64,000 nucleotides of DNA, taken from positions 19,400,658-19,464,657 of the forward strand of contig CM069457.1 in assembly GCA_035610835.1 (NCBI GenBank), given 5' to 3'. Each line of letters opens with the position of its first letter. Position 1 is the stretch's first letter. The stretch is from Ophiura sarsii (Eukaryota; Echinodermata; Ophiuroidea; Amphilepidida; Ophiuridae). Below are positions 36,850 to 51,930 of this stretch, in pieces. The notes below the pieces were generated by a model. The model was given only the letters and a program-made list of their open reading frames with translations, ran no database searches and had not been told where the DNA came from. The translations under genes were made by a program, and so were the position numbers.

Positions 36850-39800
36850 AGCACCACATTTTTTCAGATTTCTCATTAGTGCCTATTCATGCGTAGCTGT
36901 ACTTAAATTTAAAGCAAAACTCACCATGGAGTTTTTTATCAATCAATCTGATACAGAAAATAGGTCCATAACGTTGTGGCCTAATGTGGAGGAAATAACC
37001 TACAAATGCCAAATTATGAAACATGTTGGTACATTTACAGCCCTTTTTACCTTTCTAGGATGTTAAATTTAGACTTATGATGGGGTCAATCTTAATTTCA
37101 AACACTGCCTTGTATGGCCAAAATACAAAATATTATTTGGTGGTGTGTACTCATATACATGTTTTAAAAGGCTATCTACCTTAAGAAATGTTAGCCCCAC
37201 GTTTTTAGAGTTCTCATTAGTGCCAACTCATGCGTAACTGATCTTAAGTTCAAGCAAAATTCACCAAGGAGTTTTTTGTCAATCAATCTGATACAAAAAA
37301 AGGTCCATAACGTTGAGGCACGGTACTAGATAAATAGTCATGATATAGTAGTAAAAAATGACTAAATATACATGTTTTAAATGGCTATCTACCTCAAAAA
37401 AATAAAGTCGGTTAGCACCACATTTTTAAGATTTCTCATTAGTGCCTATTCATGCGTAGCTGTACTTAAATTTAAAGCAAAACTCACCAAGGAGTTTTTT
37501 ATCAATCAATCTGATACAGAAAATAGGTCCATAACGTTGTGGCCTAATGTGGAGGAAATAACCTACAAATGCCAAATTATGAAACATTTTGGTACATTTA
37601 CAGCCCTTTTTACCGTTCTAGGAGGTTAAATTTAGACTTATGATGGGGTCAATCTTAATTTCAAACACTGCCTTGTATGGCCAAAATACAAAATATTATT
37701 TGGTGGTATGTACTCATATACATGTTTTAAAAGGCTATCTACCTTAAGAAATGTTAGCCCCACGTTTTTAGAGTTCTCATTAGTGCCAACTCATGCGTAA
37801 CTGTACTTAAGTTCAAGCAAAATTCACCAAGGAGTTTTTTGTCAATCAATCTGATACAAAAAAAAGGTCCATAACGTTGAGGCACGGTACTAGATAAATA
37901 GTCATGATATAGTAGTAAAAAATGACTAAATATACATGTTTTAAATGGCTATCTACCTCAAAAAAATAAAGTCGGTTAGCACCACATTTTTTCAGATTTC
38001 TCATTAGTGCCTATTCATGCGTAGCTGTACTTAAATTTAAAGCAAAACTCACCAAGGGGTTTTTTATCAATCAATCTGATACAGAAAATAGGTCCATAAC
38101 GTTGTGGCCTAATGTGGAGGAAATAACCTACAAATGCCAAATTATGAAACATTTTGGTACATTTACAGCCCTTTTTACCTTTCTAGGATGTTAAATTTAG
38201 ACTTATGATGGGGTCAATCTTAATTTCAAACACTGCCTTGTATGGCCAAAATACAAAATATTATTTGGTGGTGTGTACTCATATACATGTTTTATCTACC
38301 TTAAGAAATGTTAGCCCCACGTTTTTAGAGTTCTCATTAGTGCCAACTCATGCGTAACTGTACTTAAGTTCAAGCAAAATTCACCAAGGAGTTTTTTTGT
38401 CAATCAATCTGATACAAAAAAAGGTCCATAACGTTGAGGCACGGTACTAGATAAATAGTCATGATATAGTAGTAAAAAATGACTAAATATACATGTTTTA
38501 AATGGCTATCTACCTCAAAAAAATAAAGTCGGTTAGCACCACATTTTTTCAGATTTCTCATTAGTGCCTATTCATGCGTAGCTGTACTTAAATTTAAAGC
38601 AAAACTCACCAAGGAGTTTTTTATCAATCAATCTGATACAGAAAATAGGTCCATAACGTTGTGGCCTAATGTGGAGGAAATAACCTACAAATGCCAAATT
38701 ATGAAACATTTTGGTACATTTACAGCCCTCTTTACCTTTCTAGGATGTTAAATTTAGACTTATGATGGGGTCAATCTTAATTTCAAACACTGCCTTGTAT
38801 GGCCAAAATACAAAATATTATTTGGTGGTGTGTACTCATATACATGTTTTAAAAGGCTATCTACCTTAAGAAATGTTAGCCCCACGTTTTTAGAGTTCTC
38901 ATTAGTGCCAACTCATGCGTAACTGTACTTAAGTTCAAGCAAAATTCACCAAGGAGTTTTTTGTCAATCAATCTGATACAAAAAAGGTCCATAACGTTGA
39001 GGCACGGTACTAGATAAATAGTCATGATATAGTAGTAAAAAATGACTAAATATACATGTTTTAAATGGCTATCTACCTCAAAAAAATAAAGTCGGTTAGC
39101 ACCACATTTTTAAGATTTCTCATTAGTGCCTATTCATGCGTAGCTGTACTTAAATTTAAAGCAAAACTCACCAAGGAGTTTTTTATCAATCAATCTGATA
39201 CAGAAAATAGGTCCATAACGTTGTGGCCTAATGTGGAGGAAATAACCTACAAATGCCAAATTATGAAACATTTTGGTACATTTACAGCCCTTTTTACCGT
39301 TCTAGGATGTTAAATTTAGACTTATGATGGGGTCAATCTTAATTTCAAACACTGCCTTGTATGGCCAAAATACAAAATATTATTTGGTGGTATGTACTCA
39401 TATACATGTTTTAAAAGGCTATCTACCTTAAGAAATGTTAGCCCCACGTTTTTAGAGTTCTCATTAGTGCCAACTCATGCGTAACTGTACTTAAGTTCAA
39501 GCAAAATTCACCAAGGAGTTTTTTGTCAATCAATCTGATACAAAAAAAGGTCCATAACGTTGAGGCACGGTACTAGATAAATAGTCATGATATAGTAGTA
39601 AAAAATGACTAAATATACATGTTTTAAATGGCTATCTACCTCAAAAAAATAAAGTCGGTTAGCACCACATTTTTTCAGATTTCTCATTAGTGCCTATTCA
39701 TGCGTAGCTGTACTTAAATTTAAAGCAAAACTCACCAAGGAGTTTTTTATCAATCAATCTGATACAGAAAATAGGTCCATAACGTTGTGGCCTAATGTGG

Positions 39801-41100
39801 AGGAAATAACCTACAAATGTCAAATTATGAAACATTTTGGTACATTTACAGCCCTTTTTACCTTTCTAGGATGTTAAATTTAGACTTATGATGGGGTCAA
39901 TCTTAATTTCAAACACTGCCTTGTATGGCCAAAATACAAAATATTATTTGGTGGTGTGTACTCATATACATGTTTTATCTACCTTAAGAAATGTTAGCCC
40001 CACGCTTTTAGAGTTCTCATTAGTGCCAACTCATGCGTAACTGTACTTAAGTTCAAGCAAAATTCACCAAGGAGTTTTTTTGTCAATCAATCTGATACAA
40101 AAAAAGGTCCATAACGTTGAGGCACGGTACTAGATAAATAGTCATGATATAGTAGTAAAAAATGACTAAATATACATGTTTTAAATGGCTATCTACCTCA
40201 AAAAAATAAAGTCAGTTAGCACCACATTTTTTCAGATTTCTCATTAGTGCCTATTCATGCGTAGCTGTACTTAAATTTAAAGCAAAACTCACCAAAAAGT
40301 TTTTTATCAATCAATCTGATACAGAAAATAGGTCCATAACGTTGTGGCCTAATGTGGAGGAAATAACCTACAAATGCCAAATTATGAAACATTTTGGTAC
40401 ATTTACAGCCCTCTTTACCTTTCTAGGATGTTAAATTTAGACTTATGATGGGGTCAATCTTAATTTCAAACACTGCCTTGTATGGCCAAAATACAAAATA
40501 TTATTTGGTGGTGTGTACTCATATACATGTTTTAAAAGGCTATCTACCTTAAGAAATGTTAGCCCCACGTTTTTAGAGTTCTCATTAGTGCCAACTCATG
40601 CGTAACTGTACTTAAGTTCAAGCAAAATTCACCAAGGAGTTTTTTGTCAATCAATCTGATACAAAAAAGGTCCATAACGTTGAGGCACGGTACTAGATAA
40701 ATAGTGATGATATAGTAGTAAAAAATGACTAAATATACATGTTTTAAATGGCTATCTACCTCAAAAAAATAAAGTCTGTTAGCACCACATTTTTAAGATT
40801 TCTCATTAGTGCCTATTCATGCGTAGCTGTACTTAAATTTAAAGCAAAACTCACCAAGGAGTTTTTTATCAATCAATCTGATACAGAAAATAGGTCCATA
40901 ACGTTGTGGCCTAATGTGGAGGAAATAACCTACAAATGCCAAATTATGAAACATTTTGGTACATTTACAGCCCTTTTTACCGTTCTAGGATGTTAAATTT
41001 AGACTTATGATGGGGTCAATCTTAATTTCAAACACTGCCTTGTATGGCCAAAATACAAAATATTATTTGGTGGTATGTACTCATATACATGTTTTAAAAG
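36850..41100. repeat. Type II block P, copy 1 (partner 44704-48954, offset 7854)
   Basis: Shared markers at offset 7854 include caccatggag (36,923 and 44,777), catgttggtac (37,022 and 44,876), gcgtaactgatcttaag (37,233 and 45,087), the ttctaggaggttaaa variant near 37,614, caccaaggggt near 38,050, and the agtgatgatatag and agtctgttagc pair (40,704 and 40,773). Edges are approximate. Confidence 0.83.
37381..39064. repeat. Trimeric higher-order repeat of type II (~1684 bp), representative unit
   Basis: Three monomer classes follow in fixed order. Class alpha has catttttaag in the B head, ttaccgttctagg in the B tail and ggtatgtac. Class beta has catgttttatctacc (8 bp missing in the next A head) and gagtttttttgtc. 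Class gamma has agccctctttacc and a full-length A head. The order recurs at 39,065 and 40,748 (1684 and 1683 bp) and again at 45,235, 46,919 and 48,602. Elsewhere in type II single classes are skipped or repeated. Confidence 0.85.
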
Positions 41101-44100
41101 GCTATCTACCTTAAGAAATGTTAGCCCCACGTTTTTAGAGTTCTCATTAGTGCCAACTCATGCGTAACTGTACTTAAGTTCAAGCAAAATTCACCAAGGA
41201 GTTTTTTGTCAATCAATCTGATACAAAAAAAGGTCCATAACGTTGAGGCACGGTACTAGATAAATAGTCATGATATAGTAGTAAAAAATGACTAAATATA
41301 CATGTTTTAAATGGCTATCTACCTCAAAAAAATAAAGTCGGTTAGCACCACATTTTTTCAGATTTCTCATTAGTGCCTATTCATGCGTAGCTGTACTTAA
41401 ATTTAAAGCAAAACTCACCAAGGAGTTTTTTATCAATCAATCTGATACAGAAAATAGGTCCATAACGTTGTGGCCTAATGTGGAGGAAATAACCTACAAA
41501 TGCCAAATTATGAAACATTTTGGTACATTTACAGCCCTCTTTACCTTTCTAGGATGTTAAATTTAGACTTATGATGGGGTCAATCTTAATTTCAAACACT
41601 GCCTTGTATGGCCAAAATACAAAATATTATTTGGTGGTGTGTACTCATATACATGTTTTAAAAGGCTATCTACCTTAAGAAATGTTAGCCCCACGTTTTT
41701 AGAGTTCTCATTAGTGCCAACTCATGCGTAACTGTACTTAAGTTCAAGCAAAATTCACCAAGGAGTTTTTTGTCAATCAATCTGATACAAAAAAGGTCCA
41801 TAACGTTGAGGCACGGTACTAGATAAATAGTCATGATATAGTAGTAAAAAATGACTAAATATACATGTTTTAAATGGCTATCTACCTCAAAAAAATAAAG
41901 TCGGTTAGCACCACATTTTTAAGATTTCTCATTAGTGCCTATTCATGCGTAGCTGTACTTAAATTTAAAGCAAAACTCACCAAGGAGTTTTTTATCAATC
42001 AATCTGATACAGAAAATAGGTCCATAACGTTGTGGCCTAATGTGGAGGAAATAACCTACAAATGCCAAATTATGAAACATTTTGGTACATTTACAGCCCT
42101 TTTTACCGTTCTAGGCTGTTAAATTTAGACTTATGATGGGGTCAATCTTAATTTCAAACACTGCCTTGTATGGCCAAAATACAAAATATTATTTGGTGGT
42201 ATGTACTCATATACATGTTTTAAAAGGCTATCTACCTTAAGAAATGTTAGCCCCACGTTTTTAAAGTTCTCATTAGTGCCAACTCATGCGTAACTGTACT
42301 TAAGTTCAAGCAAAATTCACCAAGGAGTTTTTTGTCAATCAATCTGATACAAAAAAAGGTCCATAACGTTGAGGCACGGTACTAGATAAATAGTCATGAT
42401 ATAGTAGTAAAAAATGACTAAATATACATGTTTTAAATGGCTATCTACCTCAAAAAAATAAAGTCGGTTAGCACCACATTTTTTCAGATTTCTCATTAGT
42501 GCCTATTCATGCGTAGCTGTACTTAAATTTAAAGCAAAACTCACCAAGGAGTTTTTTATCAATCAATCTGATACAGAAAATAGGTCCATAACGTTGTGGC
42601 CTAATGTGGAGGAAATAACCTACAAATGCCAAATTATGAAACATTTTGGTACATTTACAGCCCTTTTTACCTTTCTAGGATGTTAAATTTAGACTTATGA
42701 TGGGGTCAATCTTAATTTCAAACACTGCCTTGTATGGCCAAAATACAAAATATTATTTGGTGGTGTGTACTCATATACATGTTTTATCTACCTTAAGAAA
42801 TGTTAGCCCCACGCTTTTAGAGTTCTCATTAGTGCCAACTCATGCGTAACTGTACTTAAGTTCAAGCAAAATTCACGAAGGAGTTTTTTTGTCAATCAAT
42901 CTGATACAAAAAAAGGTCCATAACGTTGAGGCACGGTACTAGATAAATAGTCATGATATAGTAGTAAAAAATGACTAAATATACATGTTTTAAATGGCTA
43001 TCTACCTCAAAAAAATAAAGTCGGTTAGCACCACATTTTTTCAGATTTCTCATTAGTGCCTATTCATGCGTAGCTGTACTTAAATTTAAAGCAAAACTCA
43101 CCAAAAAGTTTTTTATCAATCAATCTGATACAGAAAATAGGTCCATAACGTTGTGGCCTAATGTGGAGGAAATAACCTACAAATGCCAAATTATGAAACA
43201 TTTTGGTACATTTACAGCCCTCTTTACCTTTCTAGGATGTTAAATTTAGACTTATGATGGGGTCAATCTTAATTTCAAACACTGCCTTGTATGGCCAAAA
43301 TACAAAATATTATTTGGTGGTGTGTACTCATATACATGTTTTAAAAGGCTATCTACCTTAAGAAATGTTAGCCCCACGTTTTTAGAGTTCTCATTAGTGC
43401 CAACTCATGCGTAACTGTACTTAAGTTCAAGCAAAATTCACCAAGGAGTTTTTTGTCAATCAATCTGATACAAAAAAGGTCCATAACGTTGAGGCACGGT
43501 ACTAGATAAATAGTCATGATATAGTAGTAAAAAATGACTAAATATACATGTTTTAAATGGCTATCTACCTCAAAAAAATAAAGTCGGTTAGCACCACATT
43601 TTTTCAGATTTCTCATTAGTGCCTATTCATGCGTAGCTGTACTTAAATTTAAAGCAAAACTCACCAAGGAGTTTTTTATCAATCAATCTGATACAGAAAA
43701 TAGGTCCATAACGTTGTGGCCTAATGTGGAGGAAATAACCTACAAATGCCAAATTATGAAACATTTTGGTACATTTACAGCCCTTTTTACCTTTCTAGGA
43801 TGTTAAATTTAGACTTATGATGGGGTCAATCTTAATTTCAAACACTGCCTTGTATGGCCAAAATACAAAATATTATTTGGTGGTGTGTACTCATATACAT
43901 GTTTTATCTACCTTAAGAAATGTTAGCCCCACGCTTTTAGAGTTCTCATTAGTGCCAACTCATGCGTAACTGTACTTAAGTTCAAGCAAAATTCACCAAG
44001 GAGTTTTTTTGTCAATCAATCTGATACAAAAAAAGGTCCATAACGTTGAGGCACGGTACTAGATAAATAGTCATGATATAGTAGTAAAAAATGACTAAAT

Positions 44101-44640
44101 ATACATGTTTTAAATGGCTATCTACCTCAAAAAAATAAAGTCGGTTAGCACCACATTTTTTCAGATTTCTCATTAGTGCCTATTCATGCGTAGCTGTACT
44201 TAAATTTAAAGCAAAACTCACCAAGGAGTTTTTTATCGATCAATCTGATACAGAAAATAGGTCCATAACGTTGTGGCCTAATGTGGAGGAAATAACCTAC
44301 AAATGCCAAATTATGAAACATTTTGGTACATTTACAGCCCTTTTTACCTTTCTAGGATGTTAAATTTAGACTTATGATGGGGTCAATCTTAATTTCAAAC
44401 ACTGCCTTGTATGGCCAAAATACAAAATATTATTTGGTGGTGTGTACTCATATACATGTTTTATCTACCTTAAGAAATGTTAGCCCCACGTTTTTAGAGT
44501 TCTCATTAGTGCCAACTCATGCGTAACTGTACTTAAGTTCAAGCAAAATTCACCAAGGAGTTTTTTTGTCAATCAATCTGATACAAAAAAAGGTCCATAA
44601 CGTTGAGGCACGGTACTAGATAAATAGTCATGATATAGTA
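40250..44640. repeat. Type II block Q, copy 1 (partners ~48104-51930 and 52025-56415)
   Basis: Markers are the agtgatgatatag/agtctgttagc pair (40.7 kb), ttctaggctgtt (42,110), cacgtttttaaagttc (42,255), caattcacgaagg-type ttcacgaagg (42,873) and tatcgatcaatc (44,234). The third copy matches at offset 11775 throughout. The middle copy matches at 7854 and then at 7290. Confidence 0.83.
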
Positions 44641-44703
44641 GTAAAAATTGACTAAATATACATGTTTTAAATGGCTATCTACCTCAAAAAAATAAAGTCG
44701 GTT

Positions 44704-47700
44704 AGCACCACATTTTTTCAGATTTCTCATTAGTGCCTATTCATGCGTAGCTGTACTTAAATTTAAAGCAAAACTCACCATGGAGTTTTTTATCAATCAA
44801 TCTGATACAGAAAATAGGTCCATAACGTTGTGGCCTAATGTGGAGGAAATAACCTACAAATGCCAAATTATGAAACATGTTGGTACATTTACAGCCCTTT
44901 TTACCTTTCTAGGATGTTAAATTTAGACTTATGATGGGGTCAATCTTAATTTCAAACACTGCCTTGTATGGCCAAAATACAAAATATTATTTGGTGGTGT
45001 GTACTCATATACATGTTTTAAAAGGCTATCTACCTTAAGAAATGTTAGCCCCACGTTTTTAGAGTTCTCATTAGTGCCAACTCATGCGTAACTGATCTTA
45101 AGTTCAAGCAAAATTCACCAAGGAGTTTTTTGTCAATCAATCTGATACAAAAAAAGGTCCATAACGTTGAGGCACGGTACTAGATAAATAGTCATGATAT
45201 AGTAGTAAAAAATGACTAAATATACATGTTTTAAATGGCTATCTACCTCAAAAAAATAAAGTCGGTTAGCACCACATTTTTAAGATTTCTCATTAGTGCC
45301 TATTCATGCGTAGCTGTACTTAAATTTAAAGCAAAACTCACCAAGGAGTTTTTTATCAATCAATCTGATACAGAAAATAGGTCCATAACGTTGTGGCCTA
45401 ATGTGGAGGAAATAACCTACAAATGCCAAATTATGAAACATTTTGGTACATTTACAGCCCTTTTTACCGTTCTAGGAGGTTAAATTTAGACTTATGATGG
45501 GGTCAATCTTAATTTCAAACACTGCCTTGTATGGCCAAAATACAAAATATTATTTGGTGGTATGTACTCATATACATGTTTTAAAAGGCTATCTACCTTA
45601 AGAAATGTTAGCCCCACGTTTTTAGAGTTCTCATTAGTGCCAACTCATGCGTAACTGTACTTAAGTTCAAGCAAAATTCACCAAGGAGTTTTTTGTCAAT
45701 CAATCTGATACAAAAAAAAGGTCCATAACGTTGAGGCACGGTACTAGATAAATAGTCATGATATAGTAGTAAAAAATGACTAAATATACATGTTTTAAAT
45801 GGCTATCTACCTCAAAAAAATAAAGTCGGTTAGCACCACATTTTTTCAGATTTCTCATTAGTGCCTATTCATGCGTAGCTGTACTTAAATTTAAAGCAAA
45901 ACTCACCAAGGGGTTTTTTATCAATCAATCTGATACAGAAAATAGGTCCATAACGTTGTGGCCTAATGTGGAGGAAATAACCTACAAATGCCAAATTATG
46001 AAACATTTTGGTACATTTACAGCCCTTTTTACCTTTCTAGGATGTTAAATTTAGACTTATGATGGGGTCAATCTTAATTTCAAACACTGCCTTGTATGGC
46101 CAAAATACAAAATATTATTTGGTGGTGTGTACTCATATACATGTTTTATCTACCTTAAGAAATGTTAGCCCCACGTTTTTAGAGTTCTCATTAGTGCCAA
46201 CTCATGCGTAACTGTACTTAAGTTCAAGCAAAATTCACCAAGGAGTTTTTTTGTCAATCAATCTGATACAAAAAAAGGTCCATAACGTTGAGGCACGGTA
46301 CTAGATAAATAGTCATGATATAGTAGTAAAAAATGACTAAATATACATGTTTTAAATGGCTATCTACCTCAAAAAAATAAAGTCGGTTAGCACCACATTT
46401 TTTCAGATTTCTCATTAGTGCCTATTCATGCGTAGCTGTACTTAAATTTAAAGCAAAACTCACCAAGGAGTTTTTTATCAATCAATCTGATACAGAAAAT
46501 AGGTCCATAACGTTGTGGCCTAATGTGGAGGAAATAACCTACAAATGCCAAATTATGAAACATTTTGGTACATTTACAGCCCTCTTTACCTTTCTAGGAT
46601 GTTAAATTTAGACTTATGATGGGGTCAATCTTAATTTCAAACACTGCCTTGTATGGCCAAAATACAAAATATTATTTGGTGGTGTGTACTCATATACATG
46701 TTTTAAAAGGCTATCTACCTTAAGAAATGTTAGCCCCACGTTTTTAGAGTTCTCATTAGTGCCAACTCATGCGTAACTGTACTTAAGTTCAAGCAAAATT
46801 CACCAAGGAGTTTTTTGTCAATCAATCTGATACAAAAAAGGTCCATAACGTTGAGGCACGGTACTAGATAAATAGTCATGATATAGTAGTAAAAAATGAC
46901 TAAATATACATGTTTTAAATGGCTATCTACCTCAAAAAAATAAAGTCGGTTAGCACCACATTTTTAAGATTTCTCATTAGTGCCTATTCATGCGTAGCTG
47001 TACTTAAATTTAAAGCAAAACTCACCAAGGAGTTTTTTATCAATCAATCTGATACAGAAAATAGGTCCATAACGTTGTGGCCTAATGTGGAGGAAATAAC
47101 CTACAAATGCCAAATTATGAAACATTTTGGTACATTTACAGCCCTTTTTACCGTTCTAGGATGTTAAATTTAGACTTATGATGGGGTCAATCTTAATTTC
47201 AAACACTGCCTTGTATGGCCAAAATACAAAATATTATTTGGTGGTATGTACTCATATACATGTTTTAAAAGGCTATCTACCTTAAGAAATGTTAGCCCCA
47301 CGTTTTTAGAGTTCTCATTAGTGCCAACTCATGCGTAACTGTACTTAAGTTCAAGCAAAATTCACCAAGGAGTTTTTTGTCAATCAATCTGATACAAAAA
47401 AAGGTCCATAACGTTGAGGCACGGTACTAGATAAATAGTCATGATATAGTAGTAAAAAATGACTAAATATACATGTTTTAAATGGCTATCTACCTCAAAA
47501 AAATAAAGTCGGTTAGCACCACATTTTTTCAGATTTCTCATTAGTGCCTATTCATGCGTAGCTGTACTTAAATTTAAAGCAAAACTCACCAAGGAGTTTT
47601 TTATCAATCAATCTGATACAGAAAATAGGTCCATAACGTTGTGGCCTAATGTGGAGGAAATAACCTACAAATGTCAAATTATGAAACATTTTGGTACATT

Positions 47701-48954
47701 TACAGCCCTTTTTACCTTTCTAGGATGTTAAATTTAGACTTATGATGGGGTCAATCTTAATTTCAAACACTGCCTTGTATGGCCAAAATACAAAATATTA
47801 TTTGGTGGTGTGTACTCATATACATGTTTTATCTACCTTAAGAAATGTTAGCCCCACGCTTTTAGAGTTCTCATTAGTGCCAACTCATGCGTAACTGTAC
47901 TTAAGTTCAAGCAAAATTCACCAAGGAGTTTTTTTGTCAATCAATCTGATACAAAAAAAGGTCCATAACGTTGAGGCACGGTACTAGATAAATAGTCATG
48001 ATATAGTAGTAAAAAATGACTAAATATACATGTTTTAAATGGCTATCTACCTCAAAAAAATAAAGTCAGTTAGCACCACATTTTTTCAGATTTCTCATTA
48101 GTGCCTATTCATGCGTAGCTGTACTTAAATTTAAAGCAAAACTCACCAAAAAGTTTTTTATCAATCAATCTGATACAGAAAATAGGTCCATAACGTTGTG
48201 GCCTAATGTGGAGGAAATAACCTACAAATGCCAAATTATGAAACATTTTGGTACATTTACAGCCCTCTTTACCTTTCTAGGATGTTAAATTTAGACTTAT
48301 GATGGGGTCAATCTTAATTTCAAACACTGCCTTGTATGGCCAAAATACAAAATATTATTTGGTGGTGTGTACTCATATACATGTTTTAAAAGGCTATCTA
48401 CCTTAAGAAATGTTAGCCCCACGTTTTTAGAGTTCTCATTAGTGCCAACTCATGCGTAACTGTACTTAAGTTCAAGCAAAATTCACCAAGGAGTTTTTTG
48501 TCAATCAATCTGATACAAAAAAGGTCCATAACGTTGAGGCACGGTACTAGATAAATAGTGATGATATAGTAGTAAAAAATGACTAAATATACATGTTTTA
48601 AATGGCTATCTACCTCAAAAAAATAAAGTCTGTTAGCACCACATTTTTAAGATTTCTCATTAGTGCCTATTCATGCGTAGCTGTACTTAAATTTAAAGCA
48701 AAACTCACCAAGGAGTTTTTTATCAATCAATCTGATACAGAAAATAGGTCCATAACGTTGTGGCCTAATGTGGAGGAAATAACCTACAAATGCCAAATTA
48801 TGAAACATTTTGGTACATTTACAGCCCTTTTTACCGTTCTAGGATGTTAAATTTAGACTTATGATGGGGTCAATCTTAATTTCAAACACTGCCTTGTATG
48901 GCCAAAATACAAAATATTATTTGGTGGTATGTACTCATATACATGTTTTAAAAG
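44704..48954. repeat. Type II block P, copy 2
   Basis: Partner of 36,850-41,100, with all the listed private variants in the same order. It runs into block Q copy 2 after losing one 564-bp monomer relative to copy 1. Confidence 0.83.
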
Positions 48955-51930
48955 GCTATCTACCTTAAGAAATGTTAGCCCCACGTTTTTAGAGTTCTCA
49001 TTAGTGCCAACTCATGCGTAACTGTACTTAAGTTCAAGCAAAATTCACCAAGGAGTTTTTTGTCAATCAATCTGATACAAAAAAGGTCCATAACGTTGAG
49101 GCACGGTACTAGATAAATAGTCATGATATAGTAGTAAAAAATGACTAAATATACATGTTTTAAATGGCTATCTACCTCAAAAAAATAAAGTCGGTTAGCA
49201 CCACATTTTTAAGATTTCTCATTAGTGCCTATTCATGCGTAGCTGTACTTAAATTTAAAGCAAAACTCACCAAGGAGTTTTTTATCAATCAATCTGATAC
49301 AGAAAATAGGTCCATAACGTTGTGGCCTAATGTGGAGGAAATAACCTACAAATGCCAAATTATGAAACATTTTGGTACATTTACAGCCCTTTTTACCGTT
49401 CTAGGCTGTTAAATTTAGACTTATGATGGGGTCAATCTTAATTTCAAACACTGCCTTGTATGGCCAAAATACAAAATATTATTTGGTGGTATGTACTCAT
49501 ATACATGTTTTAAAAGGCTATCTACCTTAAGAAATGTTAGCCCCACGTTTTTAAAGTTCTCATTAGTGCCAACTCATGCGTAACTGTACTTAAGTTCAAG
49601 CAAAATTCACCAAGGAGTTTTTTGTCAATCAATCTGATACAAAAAAAGGTCCATAACGTTGAGGCACGGTACTAGATAAATAGTCATGATATAGTAGTAA
49701 AAAATGACTAAATATACATGTTTTAAATGGCTATCTACCTCAAAAAAATAAAGTCGGTTAGCACCACATTTTTTCAGATTTCTCATTAGTGCCTATTCAT
49801 GCGTAGCTGTACTTAAATTTAAAGCAAAACTCACCAAGGAGTTTTTTATCAATCAATCTGATACAGAAAATAGGTCCATAACGTTGTGGCCTAATGTGGA
49901 GGAAATAACCTACAAATGCCAAATTATGAAACATTTTGGTACATTTACAGCCCTTTTTACCTTTCTAGGATGTTAAATTTAGACTTATGATGGGGTCAAT
50001 CTTAATTTCAAACACTGCCTTGTATGGCCAAAATACAAAATATTATTTGGTGGTGTGTACTCATATACATGTTTTATCTACCTTAAGAAATGTTAGCCCC
50101 ACGCTTTTAGAGTTCTCATTAGTGCCAACTCATGCGTAACTGTACTTAAGTTCAAGCAAAATTCACGAAGGAGTTTTTTTGTCAATCAATCTGATACAAA
50201 AAAAGGTCCATAACGTTGAGGCACGGTACTAGATAAATAGTCATGATATAGTAGTAAAAAATGACTAAATATACATGTTTTAAATGGCTATCTACCTCAA
50301 AAAAATAAAGTCGGTTAGCACCACATTTTTTCAGATTTCTCATTAGTGCCTATTCATGCGTAGCTGTACTTAAATTTAAAGCAAAACTCACCAAAAAGTT
50401 TTTTATCAATCAATCTGATACAGAAAATAGGTCCATAACGTTGTGGCCTAATGTGGAGGAAATAACCTACAAATGCCAAATTATGAAACATTTTGGTACA
50501 TTTACAGCCCTCTTTACCTTTCTAGGATGTTAAATTTAGACTTATGATGGGGTCAATCTTAATTTCAAACACTGCCTTGTATGGCCAAAATACAAAATAT
50601 TATTTGGTGGTGTGTACTCATATACATGTTTTAAAAGGCTATCTACCTTAAGAAATGTTAGCCCCACGTTTTTAGAGTTCTCATTAGTGCCAACTCATGC
50701 GTAACTGTACTTAAGTTCAAGCAAAATTCACCAAGGAGTTTTTTGTCAATCAATCTGATACAAAAAAGGTCCATAACGTTGAGGCACGGTACTAGATAAA
50801 TAGTCATGATATAGTAGTAAAAAATGACTAAATATACATGTTTTAAATGGCTATCTACCTCAAAAAAATAAAGTCGGTTAGCACCACATTTTTTCAGATT
50901 TCTCATTAGTGCCTATTCATGCGTAGCTGTACTTAAATTTAAAGCAAAACTCACCAAGGAGTTTTTTATCAATCAATCTGATACAGAAAATAGGTCCATA
51001 ACGTTGTGGCCTAATGTGGAGGAAATAACCTACAAATGCCAAATTATGAAACATTTTGGTACATTTACAGCCCTTTTTACCTTTCTAGGATGTTAAATTT
51101 AGACTTATGATGGGGTCAATCTTAATTTCAAACACTGCCTTGTATGGCCAAAATACAAAATATTATTTGGTGGTGTGTACTCATATACATGTTTTATCTA
51201 CCTTAAGAAATGTTAGCCCCACGCTTTTAGAGTTCTCATTAGTGCCAACTCATGCGTAACTGTACTTAAGTTCAAGCAAAATTCACCAAGGAGTTTTTTT
51301 GTCAATCAATCTGATACAAAAAAAGGTCCATAACGTTGAGGCACGGTACTAGATAAATAGTCATGATATAGTAGTAAAAAATGACTAAATATACATGTTT
51401 TAAATGGCTATCTACCTCAAAAAAATAAAGTCGGTTAGCACCACATTTTTTCAGATTTCTCATTAGTGCCTATTCATGCGTAGCTGTACTTAAATTTAAA
51501 GCAAAACTCACCAAGGAGTTTTTTATCGATCAATCTGATACAGAAAATAGGTCCATAACGTTGTGGCCTAATGTGGAGGAAATAACCTACAAATGCCAAA
51601 TTATGAAACATTTTGGTACATTTACAGCCCTTTTTACCTTTCTAGGATGTTAAATTTAGACTTATGATGGGGTCAATCTTAATTTCAAACACTGCCTTGT
51701 ATGGCCAAAATACAAAATATTATTTGGTGGTGTGTACTCATATACATGTTTTATCTACCTTAAGAAATGTTAGCCCCACGTTTTTAGAGTTCTCATTAGT
51801 GCCAACTCATGCGTAACTGTACTTAAGTTCAAGCAAAATTCACCAAGGAGTTTTTTTGTCAATCAATCTGATACAAAAAAAGGTCCATAACGTTGAGGCA
51901 CGGTACTAGATAAATAGTCATGATATAGTA
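48104..51930. repeat. Type II block Q, copy 2, lacking one 564-bp monomer
   Basis: Same marker order as 40,250-44,640, but the offset falls from 7854 to 7290 near 49.0 kb. The gamma-like monomer lying near 41.1-41.7 kb in copy 1 and near 52.9-53.5 kb in copy 3 is absent here. The loss equals one monomer and keeps register, so it fits unequal exchange between neighbouring monomers. Confidence 0.82.
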
